Source: Clostridia bacterium | GTDB lineage: Bacteria; Bacillota; Clostridia; DUPQ01 | Direction: 5' to 3' | NCBI GenBank assembly: GCA_030592355.1 | Contig: JAUVJE010000113.1 | Coordinates: 1-8,013 of the forward strand | Length of the DNA: 8,013 bases | Shown: in pieces, positions 6,228-8,013 of the stretch | Numbering within the stretch: the first letter of the stretch is position 1 | How the letters are laid out: every line of letters begins with the position of its first letter | Program-made: the position numbers and the translations under genes | Notes under the pieces: generated by a model | Databases searched by the model: none | Seen by the model: the letters and a program-made list of their open reading frames with translations, nothing else | What the model was told of the DNA's origin: nothing

Positions 6228-7286
6228 CTAATCAAAAACTATTTCTTTACCTATCCTTGCACTTTCATATATCGCATCAAGAATTTTCATTAATTCGACG
6301 CCGTCTTCTATCGGGCTGATGCATTCCGCTCCTGTTGAGACACAATCAACAAAGTGCTCAATTTGTCTTTCAAACATTGAATAGAATTGATTGGTATCCT
6401 CGGAATAAACAGGAGTAATATCAACGTTATAACCATCCATTGTTCCTGCAATTTTAAAACCGGGAGCAATCTCGGCACCAGCCTTTGTCCCGAATATTTC
6501 ACAATAAAGTTTCTCATTTGCAGTGTGCAGGGTAAAACTAACTTCAATGGAAAGCACGCATCCGTTGTCGAATCTTATCATGGCAGATGCGAAATCTTCA
6601 ACATCACAAATACCGCCGGTATCCAGAGGTCTGTATCTATTGAGCATTTTCACGTCAGCCCTGGGGCCAAGTTTATCAAAAGTAGCGCCGTAGACACTCA
6701 CAACTTTTGGTTTTCCCATCAGATATCGACACAAGTCAATCATATGAACGCCCAAGTCAATCAACGGACCTCCTCCTGATTTGCTTTTGTCCGCAAACCA
6801 ACCTGTTGGATTTCCGCATCTTCTTATCACACCTGTTTTTGCATAGTAAAGTTCCCCAAGGCGGTTACTATTCAAAAAATCCTTCATAATGATTGTTTTT
6901 TTATCAAAGCGACGTACAAAACCTACCATAAGAAACGCACTGCTTTTTTCTGCGGCTTCCTTCATTGCAGATGCCTGTTTGCTATTTAGAGCCAGTGGTT
7001 TCTCGCAAAGCACATTTATGCCGGCTTCAAGGCAGTCAATGGCAATCCTGGAATGACTGTTGTTCCAGGTGCATATGCTTACAGCGTCAATATTTCCCTT
7101 GCTGATCATATCTTTATGATTTGTATAATAAACAGGAATAGAGTATTTTTCACAAAAAGCCATTACCCTTTTTTCATTTATATCACAGGCGGCGGTTACT
7201 TTTGCATCATCCAGTTTTTTATAAGCATTTATATGGGCATTGCTTATATTTCCCGTCCCAATTATTGCAATTCTGATTTTTTTCAT
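6228..7286 (-). CDS. Gfo/Idh/MocA-family NAD(P)-dependent oxidoreductase
   Basis: This is a 352-residue cytoplasmic dehydrogenase of the glucose-fructose oxidoreductase / inositol 2-dehydrogenase / MocA family, acting on a hydroxyl of a sugar, inositol or sugar derivative. The N-terminal Rossmann domain starts with IAIIGTGNISNAH (6-18). The family signature CEKPLAL (94-100) contains the conserved K96. The C-terminal alpha/beta domain starts around 125 and carries GGGPLIDLGVHMIDL (171-185), with D177 and H181 in the positions of the proposed catalytic Asp and His. Length is typical. ATG at 7286 is chosen because GGAG lies 5 nt upstream and the Rossmann strand starts at once. A longer reading from 7364 would overlap the upstream gene's stop and add 26 atypical residues. 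It is in tandem with a second, divergent family member upstream and 44 bp before ackA. The exact substrate cannot be told from the sequence. Confidence 0.92.
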   Translation of the reverse strand: MKKIRIAIIGTGNISNAHINAYKKLDDAKVTAACDINEKRVMAFCEKYSIPVYYTNHKDMISKGNIDAVSICTWNNSHSRIAIDCLEAGINVLCEKPLALNSKQASAMKEAAEKSSAFLMVGFVRRFDKKTIIMKDFLNSNRLGELYYAKTGVIRRCGNPTGWFADKSKSGGGPLIDLGVHMIDLCRYLMGKPKVVSVYGATFDKLGPRADVKMLNRYRPLDTGGICDVEDFASAMIRFDNGCVLSIEVSFTLHTANEKLYCEIFGTKAGAEIAPGFKIAGTMDGYNVDITPVYSEDTNQFYSMFERQIEHFVDCVSTGAECISPIEDGVELMKILDAIYESARIGKEIVFD

Positions 7287-7291
7287 AGAAG

Positions 7292-7295
7292 CTCC
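7292..7295 (-). promoter_or_regulatory. Ribosome binding site of the complete oxidoreductase gene
   Basis: GGAG on the minus strand, 5 nt before ATG at 7286-7284. It decides the start in favour of the 352-residue protein. Confidence 0.75.
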
Positions 7296-7329
7296 AAAAA
7301 TATTAATCTTTTTTTGCATGTTCCAAAAT

Positions 7330-7358
7330 ATTATAACACTTTTTTTAATACATGTAAT
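7330..7358 (-). promoter_or_regulatory. Putative internal sigma-A promoter between the two oxidoreductase genes
   Basis: On the minus strand ATTACA (7358-7353, 4 of 6 matches to TTGACA) is followed after exactly 17 bp by TATAAT (7335-7330). A TG one base before the -10 makes an extended -10. Initiation near 7323 would give a leader of about 37 nt to the ATG at 7286, which agrees with the chosen start. The -35 lies in the last codons of the upstream gene. This could let the oxidoreductase-ackA-antiporter group be expressed separately from the upstream gene. Confidence 0.55.
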
Positions 7359-8013
7359 CGGCAAAAACAGTCAGGTCAATAACTTTTCCGGACTTTCTTG
7401 ACTCATCGGCTGCAAGAGCCATAATGCTGGCAGTCACTCCGTCGCGCAACTGGTTTTCAGGTACACCTCCATTTATGCAGTCTATAAAACCTTCGCATAA
7501 AACTTTATCACCGCCTCCATGGCTACCTTTCGTATCATCAGGTAAAAAGACAACATCCGGTTCCCCGGTTTTCATTAAACAAACCTTTTGGTCTGAAAAT
7601 TGCGCCTCGATAGAACCTTTTTCACCATGTATCCGTACATGCCTGTTCCCTTTGTCAGAGTGCATGGTAACAGAAAATACAACTGTTATCCCTGAATCGA
7701 ACTCCATTGAAACAACCTGGTGATCAACTATATCCGATTCAACCTGGTATGGGCATAAAGTTACATCAGCTGTTGAGAATTCATATTTATTTGTATCAAT
7801 AAAACGACAGGTTTTATATTCAGCACATGCATCATCGCATACACTTTTACCTCTGTCGGCTTTAAATATAGTATTGCTCCCGAATGATGATATATATCTT
7901 GGGACCCCCGGAATGAATTGATTAAGCATATCCATGTCATGACTACATTTTGTATTTAGGAAACCACCGCTGTATTTCGAAAATCTGTGCCATCTTCTGA
8001 AAATCTTAGCTGC
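7345..8013 (-). CDS. Gfo/Idh/MocA-family oxidoreductase, C-terminal part (5' end outside window)
   Basis: The frame is open to the window edge, giving the last 222 residues of a protein whose N-terminal Rossmann half is outside. The visible part is the C-terminal alpha/beta domain of a Gfo/Idh/MocA dehydrogenase. RRWHRFSKYSGGFLNTKCSH (fragment residues 6-25) is a typical entry to this domain, followed at once by D26 and DMLN. H25 and D26/D28 occupy the conserved catalytic-region positions. Later strands include DIVDHQVVSMEFDSGITV (94-111) and VRIHGEKGSIEA (126-137). A Cys-rich insertion carries C59, C63, C69 and C87. The internal ATG around 7935 is not the start, because conserved family sequence precedes it. 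The protein is clearly different from the downstream paralogue: it has a longer insertion and a different active-site loop. The substrate is unknown; sugar-derivative oxidation is the family expectation. Confidence 0.88.
   Translation of the reverse strand, partial: AAKIFRRWHRFSKYSGGFLNTKCSHDMDMLNQFIPGVPRYISSFGSNTIFKADRGKSVCDDACAEYKTCRFIDTNKYEFSTADVTLCPYQVESDIVDHQVVSMEFDSGITVVFSVTMHSDKGNRHVRIHGEKGSIEAQFSDQKVCLMKTGEPDVVFLPDDTKGSHGGGDKVLCEGFIDCINGGVPENQLRDGVTASIMALAADESRKSGKVIDLTVFADYMY

Noticed and set aside
7287..7364. Longer N-terminus for the complete oxidoreductase
   Set aside because: It would overlap the upstream stop, lacks a ribosome site, spans the predicted promoter, and adds residues before the usual Rossmann start.

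Overview
The window is low-GC DNA with short intergenic spacers, purine-rich AGGAG-type ribosome sites and proteins of a strongly clostridial flavour (radical-SAM lysine 2,3-aminomutase, acetate kinase). This suggests an anaerobic member of the Firmicutes, class Clostridia; genus is not resolvable by eye. Every intact gene lies on the minus strand, so transcription runs from position 8013 down to 220.

Right block (about 3679-8013), in transcription order: the C-terminal 222 residues of a Gfo/Idh/MocA-family oxidoreductase whose 5' end is outside the window; a second, complete and divergent Gfo/Idh/MocA oxidoreductase with its own likely extended -10 promoter in the 58-bp gap; acetate kinase (ackA, without a visible pta partner); and an NHA/SLC9B-like (CPA2) cation:proton antiporter that starts at GTG and whose Shine-Dalgarno sequence lies in the last codons of ackA. 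The two oxidoreductases suggest sugar, inositol or glycoside metabolism. The kinase and antiporter link acetate-forming ATP synthesis to ion and pH homeostasis.

Middle (2651-3678): 1028 bp without an intact gene. It holds a decayed, truncated DDE transposase relic on the minus strand (about 2941-3480, with a frameshift and an in-frame stop). Next comes an AT-rich region with an extended -10 promoter motif and a leader of roughly 240 nt in front of the aminomutase gene. The leader contains nested and interleaved complementary segments (a possible pseudoknot) bracketed by an exact 13-bp direct repeat.

Left block (220-2650): a two-gene operon of lysine 2,3-aminomutase (kamA/ablA-like, all known catalytic, zinc and lysine-recognition residues present) followed 40 bp later by an octopine/nopaline-type (opine) dehydrogenase. 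In the classical abl operon, the aminomutase is paired with an acetyltransferase that makes N-epsilon-acetyl-beta-lysine. Here an opine dehydrogenase takes that place, so the pair could make a beta-lysine-derived opine. This is the most interesting hypothesis in the window. Positions 1-219 hold no recognisable gene and no convincing terminator.
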